Origin: Gammaproteobacteria bacterium
GTDB taxonomy: Bacteria; Pseudomonadota; Gammaproteobacteria; Steroidobacterales; Steroidobacteraceae
Length of the DNA stretch: 7,341 nt
NCBI GenBank assembly: GCA_030038645.1
Contig: JASHSR010000361.1
Coordinates: 1 to 7,341, forward strand
Direction: 5' to 3'
Part shown: in pieces, positions 5,413 through 7,341 of the stretch
Position numbering within the stretch: the first letter of the stretch is position 1
Layout: every line of letters starts with the position of its first letter
The notes under the pieces: model-generated
The model's database searches: none
What the model saw: only the letters and a program-made list of their open reading frames with translations
Told to the model about the DNA's origin: nothing
Program-made: the position numbers and the translations under genes

Positions 5413-6969
5413 ATGACCGATCTGTCGCACGCGGTCGCCGGCCGCGGCTTCGGCGCTCCTTTGCGCTTCGAGGCATCCGTCGACGACTGCGAGGTGGTCG
5501 GCAAGATCCCTTCCGAGCTGAACGGCGCGTTCTACCGCGTCGCGCCCGAGTGGTACTACCCGCCGAAGTTTGGCGACGACGGGATTGTCAACGCGGACGG
5601 CTACGTCAGCATGTTCCGCTTCAAGGACGGCAAGGTCGACTACCGGGGCCGGTGGGTGCGGACGCATCGCTTGAAGATGCAGCAGGAGGCGCGCCGGCAG
5701 CTCTATGGCTACTACCGCAATCCCTACACCGACGATCCGAGCGTGCGCGATCCGCAGCATCCGAGCCTGCGGACCGTCTCCAATACCTCGACTCTCGCGC
5801 ACGCGGGCCGGCTCTTCACGCTGAAGGAAGACGGGCTGCCCTACCAGATCGATCCGAACACGCTCGAGACGGTCGGTCCGTGGAACTTCGATGGCGCGTG
5901 GAAGAGCGAGACCTTCACGGCGCACCCCAAGATCGATCCGCTGACGGGCGAGATGGTCGCCTTCGGCTACGAGGCGACGGGACTTGCGAGCGATGATCTG
6001 TACCTTTACCGGATCGACCGAAGCGGCCGCGTATGCCACGAAGTGCGCACGAAGGTGCCCTACGTGAGCATCATCCATGACATGGCGCTCACGCAGTCGC
6101 ACATCGTGATCCCCTTCGGCGGATACGTGACGAGCGCGGAGCGGCTGCGCGCCGGCAAGATTCACTGGGGATGGGACGACACCAAGCCGAGCTACATCGG
6201 AGTGATTCCGCGCGACGGCGAGGCTCGCGACATGCGGTGGTTCAAGGGGCCTCTGCGCTGCATGATGCACACGCTGAACGCCTACTCCGAGGGCAGCAAG
6301 ATCATCCTGTACGCGGCGTTCTGGGACTCGAACTTCTTTCCGTTCTTCGCGCCCGTCGATGGCACACCGTGGAATGCGGCGAAAGCGAGAGCGCTCATCC
6401 GCCGAATCACGCTCGATCTCGATTCGAGCGACGAGACGTGGAGCGAGGAGATTCTCTGGCCCACCTCGGTCGTCGACCTCGGCCGCGTGGACCCGCGCGT
6501 GCTCTCGCTCGAGTCGCGCTACATCTATATGCCCTACCCCGATCCGGCGCGCCCCGCCGACCACGAGCGCATGAGAGCCGCCGCAGGGGCGACCCGGGCC
6601 GGACCGGGCGCCGGGACCAATACAGGAGCGTCATCGGCCGGGACGTCCGCCGGGGCCAACGCGGGTCCGCCGCCACGCCTCGTCAACTGCTACGGCCGCT
6701 TCGACGTGGCGACGGGCGCGGTGGACGCTTACTTCGCCGGCCCCACCCACAGCCTTCAGGAATGCACGCTCATTCCGCGTGGCTCGAGCGAGGGAGAAGG
6801 ATATCTCATCGGCGTCTGCTCCAATTACGCCGAGCAGCGCTCGGAGCTCGTCATTGCCGACGCGCAAAGGCTGGGTGAGGGCGACATCGCGCGCGTGATC
6901 CTACCCTTCCGCGTGAGCTCGCAGGTTCACGGCTCGTGGGCCGATGCGCGCGAGCTCTCGCTCGCCTGA
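5413..6969 (+). CDS. Carotenoid-oxygenase family protein, lignostilbene-alpha,beta-dioxygenase type
   Basis: A 518-residue non-haem iron(II) dioxygenase of the RPE65/carotenoid oxygenase family, which splits a C=C bond with O2 to give two carbonyl products. It has no signal peptide, so it should be cytoplasmic. The four iron-binding histidines are in their usual settings: H171 (TAHPKIDP), H222 (IIHDMAL), H286 (MMHTLNAY) and H506 (VHGSW) near the C-terminus. Tyr100/Tyr101 (YRNPYTDD) and K138 (LKEDGLPY) correspond to the Tyr/Lys pair that holds the phenolic 4'-OH in lignostilbene-cleaving enzymes such as NOV1. This favours a hydroxystilbene substrate over carotenoids. Residues about 388-420 are a low-complexity Ala/Gly/Thr/Ser stretch interrupting the propeller between MPYPDP and VNCYGRFD. 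GAGG seven bases upstream supports the start. It follows the YbiI-like gene, and the products (aromatic aldehydes) would suit a lignin-derived aromatic pathway, which is inference. Confidence 0.93.
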   Translation: MTDLSHAVAGRGFGAPLRFEASVDDCEVVGKIPSELNGAFYRVAPEWYYPPKFGDDGIVNADGYVSMFRFKDGKVDYRGRWVRTHRLKMQQEARRQLYGYYRNPYTDDPSVRDPQHPSLRTVSNTSTLAHAGRLFTLKEDGLPYQIDPNTLETVGPWNFDGAWKSETFTAHPKIDPLTGEMVAFGYEATGLASDDLYLYRIDRSGRVCHEVRTKVPYVSIIHDMALTQSHIVIPFGGYVTSAERLRAGKIHWGWDDTKPSYIGVIPRDGEARDMRWFKGPLRCMMHTLNAYSEGSKIILYAAFWDSNFFPFFAPVDGTPWNAAKARALIRRITLDLDSSDETWSEEILWPTSVVDLGRVDPRVLSLESRYIYMPYPDPARPADHERMRAAAGATRAGPGAGTNTGASSAGTSAGANAGPPPRLVNCYGRFDVATGAVDAYFAGPTHSLQECTLIPRGSSEGEGYLIGVCSNYAEQRSELVIADAQRLGEGDIARVILPFRVSSQVHGSWADARELSLA

Positions 6970-6987
6970 GAGAGCGGGACGGCAGTA

Positions 6988-7341
6988 TCAATAGCTCGGG
7001 TAGTCGTCGTAGATGCTCTGGTACGAGATGTCTATCGCAGGATCGCTGCCTCGATAGACGTTTGCCGCCAGCACCTCCTCCCGCAGCTCGATGCCGAGCC
7101 CCGGCTTGTCGGGCGGGATGATGTACCCGTCTTCCCACCGAAACGGCTCCGTCAGAATCTGGTCATAGAAGCCGGCCCATTTCTCGATGCCCTCAGTGAT
7201 GAGAAAATTGGGGCAGGATGCGGCGACATGAACGCTCGCCATGGCCTCGATCGGTCCTGAATAGACATGCGGCGCGAGCTGAGCGTAATGCGTCTCGGCC
7301 ATGCTCGCGATCTTCTTCGCCTCGAGGATTCCGCCCACGCG
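6988..7341 (-). CDS. Enolase-superfamily (mandelate racemase/muconate lactonizing type) sugar-acid dehydratase, C-terminal 117 residues (partial)
   Basis: Only the C-terminal end is in the window; the frame is open at the right edge. GGILEAKKIASMAE followed by AQLAPHVYSGPI is the end of the (beta/alpha)7-beta barrel of the mandelate racemase branch, where the His of the APH motif lies at the active site in acid-sugar dehydratases such as D-galactonate dehydratase. The later segment with W-E-D-G and PPDKPGLGIEL is the usual C-terminal return to the capping domain. A tail of about 25 residues (from AANVYRG, with ISYQSIYDDYPSY at its end) extends beyond the common core. The metal ligands and catalytic Lys are outside the window, so substrate and reaction (dehydration or racemisation) cannot be set. 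The gene converges on the dioxygenase gene with 18 bases between stops and no visible shared terminator. Confidence 0.85.
   Translation of the reverse strand, partial: RVGGILEAKKIASMAETHYAQLAPHVYSGPIEAMASVHVAASCPNFLITEGIEKWAGFYDQILTEPFRWEDGYIIPPDKPGLGIELREEVLAANVYRGSDPAIDISYQSIYDDYPSY

Noticed and set aside
3693..6564. Long frames opposite or beside the quinoprotein and dioxygenase genes (minus 3693-4508, plus 4256-5416, minus 4629-5504, minus 5341-6564)
   Set aside because: They are shadow frames of clearly identified genes: low-complexity, Arg-rich and without conserved motifs or ribosome sites.
6970..6987. Shared bidirectional terminator between the convergent dioxygenase and dehydratase genes
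   Set aside because: The 18-base gap has no inverted repeat or T-run.

Overview
The window is about 7.3 kb of very GC-rich DNA with tightly packed genes. It looks like a chromosomal segment from a Gram-negative proteobacterium. The best lineage clue is a small zinc-finger protein almost identical in plan to Escherichia coli YbiI (88 residues, same C-terminal tail), which points to Proteobacteria, probably gamma. A signal-peptide-bearing cytochrome c/quinoprotein and a lignostilbene-type dioxygenase suggest an environmental aerobe that oxidises alcohols and aromatic compounds. No transposase, integrase, phage gene, CRISPR array, rRNA or tRNA was seen.

The left part reads leftward. From right to left it holds a DUF1614 integral membrane protein (2168-2917), a 300-base leader, an archaeal-type aspartyl-tRNA synthetase (564-1868), a 149-base gap with a tandem 16-mer, and the start of an exported protein of unknown function that runs off the left edge (1-414). 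After a 148-base divergent promoter region, the centre reads rightward: a polyvinyl-alcohol-dehydrogenase-like c-type cytochrome/PQQ propeller protein (3066-4904), a 216-base spacer with 15-base repeats, a YbiI-like DksA/TraR zinc-finger protein (5121-5387) and, 25 bases later, a lignostilbene-dioxygenase-family enzyme (5413-6969). At the right edge the 3' end of an enolase-superfamily dehydratase/racemase gene (6988-7341) converges on it with only 18 bases between the two stops.

The quinoprotein, the stilbene-cleaving-type oxygenase and the enolase-superfamily enzyme together suggest a catabolic neighbourhood for plant- or lignin-derived compounds. That is inference from families. The synthetase is a housekeeping gene of an unusual type for a proteobacterium.

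The most interesting signal is in the leader of the synthetase gene. On the minus strand, just upstream of its ribosome binding site, lies a hairpin with the architecture of a T-box antiterminator/antisequestrator: a 6-bp helix, a 7-base 5'-side bulge UGGCACC (T-box consensus UGGNACC), and a 5-bp helix. The variable bulge base is C, which would pair with discriminator G73 of tRNA-Asp or tRNA-Asn. A second hairpin that shares bases with it would bury part of the Shine-Dalgarno sequence and the start codon. Together they look like a translational T-box switch controlling an Asp-type synthetase, which would be unexpected in this group. The specifier stem could not be identified convincingly, so this remains a strong candidate and not a demonstrated riboswitch.
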